A DNA stretch of 7,084 nucleotides from Parcubacteria group bacterium Athens0416_74 (GCA_007375785.1 VMEY01000039.1:1-7084); one strand, 5' to 3'. Shown: positions 1 to 6,506, counted from the first letter of the stretch. The notes: generated from the sequence alone by a model not told the origin. A program made the numbers and translations.

Positions 1-3000
1 AGAAGAGATTGGTGGTGGTGGCGTTGCCCAGCGAGACATTCCCGCTTGAGGTGAGATTCGCTGCGGTGAGTGTCGTACCATTGAACGTAAGGTTCGACGA
101 ATCAATGAAGGAGCCGCCAGTAGTCGCGTATGGTACTCGTCCGCTCGTGAGAGATGAGACCGTGAAATTGCTTGTACTTGCGGTGGCAAAATAACCCGTG
201 CCCGAGACCGTGAGCGCCGTCGTGCTCGCATACGGGAATGTATTTGCAGTGGTCGCTGTGGATGTGATTGCTCCCGCGATATTGAGTGCGCCACCAAATG
301 TGTTGGTGCCCGTGGTGGTAAATGCGCCGACGATAGTGGACGAAGCTTGCGATACAAAGCCATTGGTAAATGTGCCGAGACCCGTTTGTGTGAGAGCGCC
401 GAGGACGCTGAGTGAGCCGAACGATGCACTTGTGGAGAAGAGGTTGGTTGAGCTCGCGGTGGTGGAGAAAATATTGGTGGTCGTCGCATTCGCGAGTGTC
501 GTGTTGCCGGTGACACCGAGAGTCCCTGCCACCGCGAGATTGCCCGCCGAGTCGATAGTCGTCGTCGCCGTACCGCCGAAGTACGCCTTATCGAAAACCG
601 AGAGTCTGGTCGACGACGCTTGCGTTACAAGGAGGCGATTTGTGGAGGTCGAGAAAGTAAAGTTCGTCGCATCCTGTCCGAGCACCGTCCCATCTCCTAT
701 GAAGAGAATCGAACCTGTAGTCCCGTTCGTCACTTCTCCGTTTATCTCCGTCGAGCCAACATTCTTCCAGGCACTTCCGTTGTACACGTTGAGCTTATTG
801 AGCGAGCTGTCGAAAACGGTAAGGCCGGCGGCAGCCGAGCCTATAGCATTTTTCTGCGCCGTCGTCATACGGGGCGGCAGGAAGCCCTTGCTTGTCGAGT
901 CAATCTGGAACACTGCTGATGCGTCGACAGATGATGCGCCTATACCAGTGGTACCGGCCACGAAGAGATTGCCGGCGCTATCGAAAGTACTTGTCGCAGA
1001 GCCACCGAAGTATGCTTTATTGAATACCGAGAGCCTCGTGGTCGACGCCTGAACAAGTGACAAGAGGCCAGAAAGGTTCGTCGTGCCGGTTACCGTAAGA
1101 TTTCCGACAGTCGATATATCGGAATTCGATATGTATGAAGAACTTGTACCGACTTTGAGCAACCCTTGTATGTTCACGTTTCCCTCAAACGTAGAAGTCG
1201 CTGTCACGCCCGAACCTCCGATATATATCGGGGCATCGACGGCGAACTTTGCCGAAGGCGACGACGTGCCTATGCCGACCCAGCCATTGCTGTTGATGTG
1301 AAATACAGTGGAGGTGGAGAAGCCGGACGTCGATGAGGAGATTGTGAAGAGCGGAGATGTGCCGCCTGCTACTCCGGCCACCGATAAACGCGCCCAGGGT
1401 GTCGATGTGCCGATGCCGAAATTGCCTTGTACGGTCGATGCAGTCGTTGTACCGGTCACTACGAGCGAACCATTCACAGTCGTGGTGTCGGATATAGAAT
1501 CCCCGAACGTCGCATTACCCTCGACGGTGAATGACGACGCGCTTGTGGTCGAAAGCGTGACAGAGCCAACCGATGTCAGATTGTTCACAAATACATCGCC
1601 TTCCGCGTCAACGAGAAATTTCACAGAACCTCCAACAGCAGCCGCAAAGAGGTTGGTATCCCCAGTCGCCGATGCAGGGTTGATGACAAACGATGCATCA
1701 AAAAGATTTGAGTTGGCTGCTCCTATCGCCCAAGAACCAAACGTGTGAGCAAGTGTCGGCACGCGCGTACCCAGGATTCCTCCGGCGAATGTGGAGGTCG
1801 CAGTCGTCGAAGTCGCGTTAAATGACGGGGCGGATACCTCACCATAGCTGCTCAATGCATTTATAATCGCGCTCGTGAAGCGCCCGATAGACGCGAAGAA
1901 GTTTGTCGACGTCGCATTGGTGCCCGTCGCGTTCACCCATGTAAGGTTGGTCGTAGATGCGGTGACCGCCGAGATAAAGCTTGTTGTCGCATACGTATTG
2001 GTGAGGAGTGAAATCGTGGAAGAAGAAATCGATATCGCACCTGGTATCGAGAGCGTGCCCTCGACTGTAGTATCGCCGGTAACCGTGAGATTCCCCGTAA
2101 CGGTGGTTGTGGCGAGGCTTGATGTAGCAGTAGCGCTCAGCGACGTCGCGGATACTGAGCCCGCGAAACTGCTACCCGAAATTGTCGCATCTTCGATAGT
2201 AGAGCCACTGATAGTGCCCCCAGAGAACGTGGAATCGTCTATAGTCACGGAACCTAATTTGTCGATATTGTTGCTCTGCGCGATAAGATTGTAGTTGTTA
2301 CTTATCGTGGTATTACCGCCACCTGAAGAGCCCGTCAGACGACCTGACAGCGTGGTCTCAAGTGTCGAAAGCCTTTGATTCAGGTAGTCTTCCGAAATTC
2401 CTCCTACCTCCGAAACGATTCGTTCTGTCTCGACAAATCTCTCGATGACGGTCACTGGCGATGGCTCCCTCGGTGCCACTGACGGACGCACTGCAGTCGT
2501 CGGCACCCTTTGCGCGTTCACTAAAGTCTTCTGGGTACCCCGTGCGTATGGCGCAATTTCTATGGAGACGGAAGATCCGTCAATGGGCGTAAGTGCGATT
2601 GAATTTGTCACAGAATCAGGGAATGCAATGGCATACACCAAGTCATCGATGCTAGAGTTAATCGCCCGCGCAATGTTGCGCAACGTGTCAGGGATGAAAG
2701 CGAGCGCTACGCCGGAAACTTGCGCAAGCGCCGCGTTGGGATTTTCCGCAGCAAAAAACATCTTCTCTCTCGAACGCTCGAGAAGCGCAGTGGCCCCCCC
2801 TCGCGTGATGCGCACGTACGCATCTGAGACAGAGTCGGCACTACCCTGGATAGAATCCATTGCAAACCGCGCATATGACGGATCGACAAGCGCGTATGTA
2901 CCAAATGTCATTGAAAATGCGACAATGAGCGCCACGAACTTTTGAAGAAACTCCGCAAACGGCGTAAGCGTGTGAACTGGCACGTGCATACCGCCGTGAC

Positions 3001-3523
3001 CAAGTGCTCGCACTACAGCCTCGTGTACACCCGAGGGCGTAGCAAGCATAGACGGCGCGAAGCGCATTGCGCCATCTCCGCGAGCAAGAGCTTTTGTATG
3101 CAAAGCACGCTGCACTTGGAGCGCGTGAGAAGTGAGACTTTGTGTCACACGCGGACTGCGCACACCGCCACAATCAACACGACGTATCGGAATAGAATGC
3201 TCAGTTGGTGTCGGCTGAAGAGGCTGCGGTATGACTGGCTGGGAGTCAGTCGAAGCGGGTGGCACTACCCGATGTGCCAAAAAGTACTCCTTTGTGCGCT
3301 CGCTTGAGAGCTGACCCCTCCGAATCTCCTTTGCATGATTTTGCTCGATTAAGAAATGCTTGAGCGAGTCTTCATGCACGTACCAATTTTTTCCGATACG
3401 TCGCCCTTTCACCTTGCCGTCTCGGCACAAACGTGCGACATAGTCGCGAGACAGGTCGGCTGTCGAAGAAGCTTCGGCCGCCGAAATGAATCTTTGTCCA
3501 TCAAAAAATATTTCGTCACTCAT
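1..3523 (-). CDS. Giant membrane-anchored fibre-like surface protein with N-terminal HTH domain (partial, C-terminus off window)
   Basis: I checked codon by codon that this frame has no stop from the ATG at 3523 to base 1, giving at least 1174 residues; the C-terminus is missing. Residues 1-58 form an excisionase/MerR-like HTH (FISAAEASS, then DYVARLCRDGKVKGRRIG, then NWYV). A Pro/Gln/basic linker carries HSIPIRR at 109-115. One hydrophobic helix lies at about 196-213 (FVALIVAFSMTFGTYALV). Residues 359-389 look like a short coiled coil. From about 390 on the protein is Ser/Thr/Gly/Ala-rich, repetitive and low in Lys and Cys, as in beta-rich fibres. It contains two GIGTS-P modules, an FLPPRMTTAQ module at 880-922 and a 34-residue duplication. 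Expected topology is HTH inside, fibre outside. The start is chosen because MSDEI matches the start of the upstream paralogue; the nearest upstream ATG (3537) hits a stop at once. No strong ribosome binding site is seen. The exact role (adhesion, contact with a host cell) is unknown. Confidence 0.85.
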   Translation of the reverse strand, partial: MSDEIFFDGQRFISAAEASSTADLSRDYVARLCRDGKVKGRRIGKNWYVHEDSLKHFLIEQNHAKEIRRGQLSSERTKEYFLAHRVVPPASTDSQPVIPQPLQPTPTEHSIPIRRVDCGGVRSPRVTQSLTSHALQVQRALHTKALARGDGAMRFAPSMLATPSGVHEAVVRALGHGGMHVPVHTLTPFAEFLQKFVALIVAFSMTFGTYALVDPSYARFAMDSIQGSADSVSDAYVRITRGGATALLERSREKMFFAAENPNAALAQVSGVALAFIPDTLRNIARAINSSIDDLVYAIAFPDSVTNSIALTPIDGSSVSIEIAPYARGTQKTLVNAQRVPTTAVRPSVAPREPSPVTVIERFVETERIVSEVGGISEDYLNQRLSTLETTLSGRLTGSSGGGNTTISNNYNLIAQSNNIDKLGSVTIDDSTFSGGTISGSTIEDATISGSSFAGSVSATSLSATATSSLATTTVTGNLTVTGDTTVEGTLSIPGAISISSSTISLLTNTYATTSFISAVTASTTNLTWVNATGTNATSTNFFASIGRFTSAIINALSSYGEVSAPSFNATSTTATSTFAGGILGTRVPTLAHTFGSWAIGAANSNLFDASFVINPASATGDTNLFAAAVGGSVKFLVDAEGDVFVNNLTSVGSVTLSTTSASSFTVEGNATFGDSISDTTTVNGSLVVTGTTTASTVQGNFGIGTSTPWARLSVAGVAGGTSPLFTISSSTSGFSTSTVFHINSNGWVGIGTSSPSAKFAVDAPIYIGGSGVTATSTFEGNVNIQGLLKVGTSSSYISNSDISTVGNLTVTGTTNLSGLLSLVQASTTRLSVFNKAYFGGSATSTFDSAGNLFVAGTTGIGASSVDASAVFQIDSTSKGFLPPRMTTAQKNAIGSAAAGLTVFDSSLNKLNVYNGSAWKNVGSTEINGEVTNGTTGSILFIGDGTVLGQDATNFTFSTSTNRLLVTQASSTRLSVFDKAYFGGTATTTIDSAGNLAVAGTLGVTGNTTLANATTTNIFSTTASSTNLFSTSASFGSLSVLGALTQTGLGTFTNGFVSQASSTIVGAFTTTGTNTFGGALNIAGAITSTATTANTFPYASTTALTVSGTGYFATASTSNFTVSSLTSGRVPYATTGGSFIDSSNLTFNGTTLTAANLTSSGNVSLGNATTTNLF
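521..622 (-). repeat. 34-residue repeat, copy 2, in the giant protein
   Basis: Residues 968-1001 run from QASSTRLSVFDKAYFGG through SAGNLAVAGT, the second copy of the unit at residues 825-858. The conserved core is RLSVF-KAYFGG followed by DSAGNL and VAGT. The differences are mostly Ser/Thr/Ala exchanges, so the copies have diverged by ordinary protein evolution and this is not an assembly duplicate. Confidence 0.85.
950..1051 (-). repeat. 34-residue repeat, copy 1, in the giant protein
   Basis: Residues 825-858 run from QASTTRLSVFNKAYFGG through SAGNLFVAGT. They match residues 968-1001 at 28 of 34 positions by eye. The two copies are 143 residues apart and the FLPPRMTTAQ module lies between them. 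This is a coding repeat, probably from duplication of a larger module, and not a mobile element. Confidence 0.85.
1238..1285 (-). repeat. GIGTS-P module, copy 2, in the giant protein
   Basis: Residues 747-762 read GWVGIGTSSPSAKFAV, the second copy of the module at residues 700-715, with a period of about 47 residues. Residues 716-746 between them are Ser/Thr/Gly-rich linker. Confidence 0.7.
1379..1426 (-). repeat. GIGTS-P module, copy 1, in the giant protein
   Basis: Residues 700-715 read GNFGIGTSTPWARLSV. This short module (GIGT-[ST]-P followed by A-[RK]-[LF]-[SA]-V) is familiar from tail-fibre-like and S74-peptidase-associated proteins of phages and CPR bacteria. It supports a trimeric fibre-like fold for this part, which is an inference from family resemblance. 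Confidence 0.7.
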
Positions 3524-3558
3524 GAGTATCTTTTCATGTGGTCGGGCATGCGATTTAT

Positions 3559-3573
3559 CTAGTATTTTACTAG
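3559..3573. promoter_or_regulatory. Perfect inverted repeat in the predicted 5' leader of the giant gene
   Basis: CTAGTA-TTT-TACTAG: two 6-base arms around a 3-base centre, 36 bases before the ATG at 3523. It lies downstream of the predicted -10 and so would fall in the 5' leader. It could be an operator or a small leader hairpin. It is not a terminator for the minus strand, because no T-run follows it. Confidence 0.5.
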
Positions 3574-3584
3574 TCTTTTCGGCT

Positions 3585-3593
3585 ATCGGACGT
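3585..3593. promoter_or_regulatory. ATCGGAC motif overlapping the giant-gene -10 region
   Basis: ATCGGACGT overlaps the downstream edge of the predicted -10 box at 3592-3597, about where transcription would start. The same ATCGGAC core forms both arms of the dyad at 3638-3659. Three copies around a single promoter resemble a set of regulator sites. No binding protein is identified. Confidence 0.4.
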
Positions 3594-3620
3594 ATAAAGG
3601 ACGTTTATTCGTGTGGACAA
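3592..3620 (-). promoter_or_regulatory. Predicted sigma70-type promoter of the giant gene
   Basis: On the minus strand a -35 box TTGTCC (3615-3620) and a -10 box TTATAC (3592-3597) are separated by 17 bases. Transcription would begin near 3585 and leave a leader of about 60 bases before the ATG at 3523. The box spacing is ideal and the surroundings are AT-rich, but the match is by eye only. Confidence 0.5.
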
Positions 3621-3637
3621 CATTGAACGAAATTTTT

Positions 3638-3659
3638 ATCGGACATTTTTTCGTCCGAT
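3638..3659. promoter_or_regulatory. Operator-like dyad upstream of the giant-gene promoter
   Basis: ATCGGAC (3638-3644) and GTCCGAT (3653-3659) form perfect 7-base arms around an 8-base AT-rich centre, just upstream of the predicted -35. The position suits an activator or co-operative repressor site. On neither strand is the stem followed by a T-run, so a terminator is unlikely. The membrane-anchored HTH proteins encoded next to it are obvious candidates to bind it, which is inference. Confidence 0.45.
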
Positions 3660-3889
3660 TGATAAAAACATCTCATAGTGCGAGTACATTGTAGAAATAT
3701 CAGCGAGGGAGAGCTCTCTACATGCACAAACATCCACAATCTTGACCGCTTGATGCTGAACTGCTCGTCGATTCTTTAGTGCAAAGCATCGCCTCGCCTA
3801 AACGAGGTACACAGCAGAGCCATTTTGTCGGCTTATCTCTGATTAAAGCGGATACATTACCGACTTTTTACTCACAGCTCCGGACATAA
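3660..3889. other. Intergenic stretch with no convincing gene
   Basis: No open frame in either direction has a recognisable protein, and no tRNA-like cloverleaf or T-arm was seen. There are short dyads only: GAGAGCTCTC at 3709-3718, nested between TGTAGA (3690-3695) and TCTACA (3717-3722), and CCTCG/CGAGG arms near 3793-3808. Together with the sites to its left, this makes an unusually long upstream region for a compact CPR-type genome. Confidence 0.55.
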
Positions 3890-3912
3890 ATATAAAAACG
3901 CTCACGTGAGCG
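3890..3912 (-). terminator. Intrinsic terminator of the double-HTH gene
   Basis: On the minus strand, 26 bases after the TAG stop, the perfect palindrome CGCTCACGTGAGCG (3899-3912) is followed directly by TTTTTATATTT. A GC-rich stem plus T-run is the classic factor-independent terminator. It separates the double-HTH gene from the giant gene, so the two are probably transcribed separately. Confidence 0.85.
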
Positions 3913-3937
3913 CCTCCTGCGTTCGAATATGCAGCAC

Positions 3938-4879
3938 CTACTTTCCACGGATATACCGTATTTCCGGCGAAACCATGTTTTCGACGAAATCTCCGATACT
4001 CTCAAAGCCTGCGGAAGCCGCTGCCGTCATCGAGTCTTTCAGTATCACGTCCGTCGAATTCCCGCGGAAGAATGCGTACAGAGATTCCGACTTAATCGAA
4101 ACGAAACCATACGAGACCACGATTACCACAGTCAATGCTGCGACTGCTTTTGTGGCTTTATTTATAGTGATTGCGGATGTGCGTATTCTTCGCGACGTTC
4201 GTCTACCCGCGTTCTGGACGGGAGTTGGCGAGCTCATGTGTCGAACAACACGTATGGGCACCGAATGCGGCTCAGCGTGAGGACTCTTTACTGAGGCGGG
4301 TTGCTCTGGTTTAGCGAGAAGTACTGGCATCAAGTGCCGGTCTTCGCGTATGTACGTGAGATATGGCTCGTGAGAGTGCACAACCTGCTTTTGCACTGGC
4401 ATCTCGGCATCCGACGGCCGTTGTAGCCCGACTGAATCAGCTTGGACCGCGGCGAGAAGTGAATCCTTTTGCGTTTTATGAGCCAGCAAGCCCTCTCTTT
4501 CCACGTACCAGCGATTCCCGACCTGTCGAGAAAGAATCTTGCCGCCACGGGCCAGCTGGCCCACGTAGTCGGGATTGTAGCCGGTCAGCTTGGCAGCTCG
4601 TGCTGCAGATACGTAGTCCTTGCCGTCAAACGACACAATTGTGTCGAGCTCCTTAGGCGGCTGGATCGTTTCGGGAAGCTTAGGAGCAAAGCCCTCAGCG
4701 TTGCGCTTATAGCCTTCTAGAGAATCCATGGAGACGTACCAGAGTCCTCCGATGCGCTGTGCGTCGATTACGCCGGCTCGCGCAAGCTGACCCACGTAAT
4801 CTTGGGCGTATCCGCACGCTTTCGCCGCGCGTTTTGAAGAAACGTACGTATTATTCCCAAGAACAATCTCATCCGACAT
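3938..4879 (-). CDS. Membrane-anchored protein with two tandem excisionase/MerR-like HTH domains
   Basis: A 313-residue protein. HTH 1 spans about residues 12-50 (YVSSKRAAKACGYAQDYVGQ, ending LWYV) and HTH 2 about 89-126 (YVSAARAAKLTGYNPDYVGQ, ending NRWYV). Both show the 'AA...GY..DYVGQLAR.G.I....R.G..WYV' pattern of excisionase-type winged helices. Residues 130-240 form a Pro-rich then strongly basic linker with HSVPIR at 205-210 and an RRTSRRIR stretch. One membrane helix lies at about 244-262 (KAVAALTVVIVVSYGFVSI), with the basic side inside, followed by a 50-residue outer tail. I prefer the start at 4879 over the longer frame to 4930. MSDEI matches the paralogue, and a TATACT -10 box sits just before this ATG. 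It is probably a one-component membrane regulator or a membrane-tethered DNA-binding protein. Ligand and targets are unknown. RodZ has a comparable HTH-membrane-outer plan, but no RodZ-specific motif was recognised. Confidence 0.88.
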   Translation of the reverse strand: MSDEIVLGNNTYVSSKRAAKACGYAQDYVGQLARAGVIDAQRIGGLWYVSMDSLEGYKRNAEGFAPKLPETIQPPKELDTIVSFDGKDYVSAARAAKLTGYNPDYVGQLARGGKILSRQVGNRWYVEREGLLAHKTQKDSLLAAVQADSVGLQRPSDAEMPVQKQVVHSHEPYLTYIREDRHLMPVLLAKPEQPASVKSPHAEPHSVPIRVVRHMSSPTPVQNAGRRTSRRIRTSAITINKATKAVAALTVVIVVSYGFVSIKSESLYAFFRGNSTDVILKDSMTAAASAGFESIGDFVENMVSPEIRYIRGK

Positions 4880-4896
4880 AAGATAAGTATATCTTA
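4879..4896. promoter_or_regulatory. Inverted repeat covering the -10 box and start codon of the double-HTH gene
   Basis: TAAGATA (4879-4885) and TATCTTA (4890-4896) are perfect 7-base arms around AGTA. The dyad contains the predicted -10 box and reaches the A of the ATG. A protein bound here would block transcription directly, so autoregulation is plausible. AT-rich dyads also arise by chance. Confidence 0.4.
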
Positions 4897-4912
4897 AGCC
4901 ACATCTCGGCAA
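4886..4912 (-). promoter_or_regulatory. Predicted promoter of the double-HTH gene, apparently leaderless
   Basis: On the minus strand a good -10 box TATACT (4886-4891) lies only 6 bases before the ATG, so transcription would start at or next to the start codon. The best -35 candidate is TTGCCG (4907-4912) with a short 15-base spacer; it forms part of the right-hand arm of a dyad. There is no ribosome binding site between -10 and ATG, which fits a leaderless message. Confidence 0.45.
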
Positions 4913-4927
4913 CTCGGATTGCCGAGA
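4904..4927. promoter_or_regulatory. 9-base-arm inverted repeat between gatB and the double-HTH gene
   Basis: TCTCGGCAA (4904-4912) and TTGCCGAGA (4919-4927) are perfect arms around a 6-base centre. It begins 31 bases after the gatB stop and overlaps the candidate -35 box of the next gene. No T-run follows on the minus strand, so it reads more like an operator than an intrinsic terminator. The TCTCGGCA half-site recurs upstream of gatB at 6508-6515. Confidence 0.5.
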
Positions 4928-4957
4928 CATCAGGGGATAAGTAAAGGGACTCGCAGT

Positions 4958-6257
4958 CTACGACAACGCTTGCTTCAGTAATTCTCGCAGTACGAGCGGA
5001 TCACCGGCACCTCGAAGCTCTTTCATGCACTGACCCAGGAGATACTCCAGTGCAGCCGCCTTCCCTGCCCTGTACTCATCGGCTACGCTCGTATTGTGAC
5101 TCACTACAGAGTCAACGACGCCCTGCAACGCTGCGGCATCGTTCTTTATCAGAAGGCCATGCTCCTGCGCGACTTCTGTCGGGGGTTTCCCCTCATCGAT
5201 GCTCATTCGCAACACATCCTTTGCTACGCGCGAAGATACTCTATGTGCAACGAGCATTTCTATGAGCGTACGAAAATCACCGGCCGAAATTGGTATTTCA
5301 GCGCTATACACTGAATCTCGACTCTCGATATCTCGGACAATCTTCACCAAATCATTTGCTATGTAATTGCTTGCAAGGACCGCGAGCTTTGAGTGCTGCC
5401 CGGCGCACACTTCATCAAAAAACACGCCGAATCGCTCATCTTTCAAAAAAGCATCGGCATCTTCCGGCTTCACGCCCATGGCGATGTACCGTGCGCGACG
5501 CTCCTGAGGCAATTCAGGCAGCGTGGCGCGTATAGACGCTGCAGTCATGCCTTCGAGCTCACTGAGGCGCAAGCTCGGCAAATCCGGGTCAGGAAAATAA
5601 CGATAATCTGCCCCGCCTTCTTTTATTCTCTGCGCAAAAGTCGCTTGCTTTGTGTCGTCCCACCCACGCGTCTCTTTTACAATTACTTCTCCACGTTCTA
5701 GAGCCGTGGTCTGTCTCTGTATCTCATAACGAACAGCGCGCTCCATAGCGTTAAAGGAGTTTATATTCTTAAGCTCCACATAGGCCGCTGAGCGCTCCCC
5801 TGGCTTTGCAACTGACACATTCGCTTCTACACGCATCTCTCCCTTTTCCATATTTGCCTCGCTCACCCACAGCGAGCGCAAGAGGAGCTGGAGCTCGCGA
5901 GCGAACTCTCCTGCCTGTTCTGCACTTTTGATAACCGGCTCTGTGACAAGCTCCATAAGCGGCACTCCGGCACGGTTGTAATCTATCGTCGTCTCTCCTG
6001 TCGACTCATCGTGCATCGAACTCGCTGTGTCCTCCTCAAGGTGAATACGTGTTAAGAGCTGTGCCCACTCGCAACACATGACGGACTGCTTCGCCATTGA
6101 TGACCGGTAGCGTCCCGGGGTGTGCAAGGCACACTGGGCAAATGTTTACATTCGGCCTGGTCTCGTCGGGGTCGTTCTTGGAGCTACAAAACATCTTCGT
6201 CTGTGTACGAAGCTCCGCATGTATCTCCAAACCAATTGTGGGCTCATAGACAGCCAT
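4958..6257 (-). pseudogene. gatB: Aspartyl/glutamyl-tRNA amidotransferase subunit B, with internal deletion and frameshift
   Basis: GatB, with GatA and GatC, converts mischarged Glu-tRNA(Gln) or Asp-tRNA(Asn) to the correct amide form. The first part (6257 down to about 6051, 69 residues) carries TIGLEIHAELRTQTKMF, CPVCLAHPGTLPVIN and VGTALN. The second part, in another frame (about 6055-4958, 365 residues), starts at LTRIHLEED and continues with DYNRAGVPLMELVTEP, VELKNINSFNAMERAV, DYRYFPDPDLP and a complete C-terminal YqeY-like domain ending GQCMKELRGAGDP and LLKQAL. Family members (about 475-485 aa) have some 45-50 residues between ALN and the TRIHLEED motif, including the strongly conserved FDRKNYFYPD/GYQISQ region; all of this is absent. 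A programmed frameshift therefore cannot restore the protein. Start chosen at 6257 (MAVYEPTIGLE) with AGGAT 10 bases upstream. It may be a true deletion or an assembly error, since the enzyme is usually essential where GlnRS or AsnRS is absent. Confidence 0.85.
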
Positions 6258-6267
6258 AGATGCGCAA

Positions 6268-6272
6268 ATCCT
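6268..6272 (-). promoter_or_regulatory. Probable ribosome binding site of gatB
   Basis: AGGAT on the minus strand, 10 bases before the ATG at 6257. It supports starting gatB at MAVYEPTIGLE; the longer open frame up to 6380 adds residues with no family resemblance. Confidence 0.45.
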
Positions 6273-6280
6273 AGCAGAGC

Positions 6281-6308
6281 GGTATACGCCTGTATACGTG
6301 CACAACAA
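6281..6308 (-). promoter_or_regulatory. Predicted promoter of gatB with paired GTATAC palindromes
   Basis: On the minus strand a -35 box TTGTTG (6303-6308) and a -10 box TATACC (6281-6286) are 16 bases apart, placing the start of transcription about 15-20 bases before gatB's ATG. Two GTATAC palindromes (6282-6287 and 6292-6297), one overlapping the -10 box, are separated by 4 bases and could be a regulator site. Confidence 0.4.
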
Positions 6309-6463
6309 CGCCACTTTCACGAGTAGCTGGATGTTGGCGTGCGCATGCACAGCTAACCGTCTGTGAATGATGCAATTCAAGCTCCATGTGCATGATGCCC
6401 GTTTGAGAAATTTGTCACATCGTACATCTTGCTCTTCTTAGGCACGGTGACATAGCCTGTATG

Positions 6464-6494
6464 CTCGGCGAAGCGAGCTCGCCGAGATATCTCG
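6464..6494. promoter_or_regulatory. CTCGGC-type hairpin with overlapping 12-base palindrome
   Basis: CTCGGCGA (6464-6471) pairs with TCGCCGAG (6479-6486) around a 7-base loop, and the perfect palindrome CGAGATATCTCG (6483-6494) overlaps its right arm. The two are mutually exclusive structures. Neither is followed by a T-run on the minus strand. It is part of a family of similar dyads on both sides of gatB. Confidence 0.4.
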
Positions 6495-6506
6495 CTATAT
6501 AAAGCC

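Noticed and set aside
198..1052. A 284-codon open frame on the plus strand, and similar plus-strand frames at 9-194, 1083-1301, 1308-1748 and 1875-2294
   Set aside because: They lie opposite the giant minus-strand gene. Its repeated Thr/Ser/Ala/Gly/Asn codons rarely give stops on the other strand, and the plus products are low-complexity Val/Pro/Ala strings with no recognisable domain.
2707..3173. Minus-strand open frames at 2707-2904 and 2841-3173, which might suggest a frameshift in the giant gene
   Set aside because: Codon-by-codon reading shows the main frame is continuous through this region and encodes the linker and membrane helix. These are other-frame shadows.
3612..3738. DnaA-box-like words TGTGGACAA (3612-3620) and ACATCCACA (3730-3738)
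   Set aside because: One and two mismatches to TTATCCACA on the appropriate strands, only two sites, and no dnaA, dnaN or AT-rich unwinding region, so not a supported origin.
3829..3876. GTCGG ... CCGAC followed by TTTTT on the plus strand as a terminator
   Set aside because: The stem is only 5 bases with a loop of about 28 bases, and there is no plus-strand gene for it to end.
3918..3937. GTTCGAAT word resembling a tRNA T-loop
   Set aside because: The flanking arms pair for only four to five bases and there is no acceptor, D-arm or anticodon arm around it; it lies between a stop codon and an intrinsic terminator.
4880..4930. Longer start of the double-HTH protein at 4930
   Set aside because: It adds 17 residues that run through the dyad and promoter. 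The start at 4879 gives MSDEI, matching the paralogue.
6258..6380. N-terminal extension of gatB up to the ATG at 6380
   Set aside because: The extra 41 residues do not resemble GatB, and the predicted promoter and AGGAT site sit between 6268 and 6308, which would be inside the extension.
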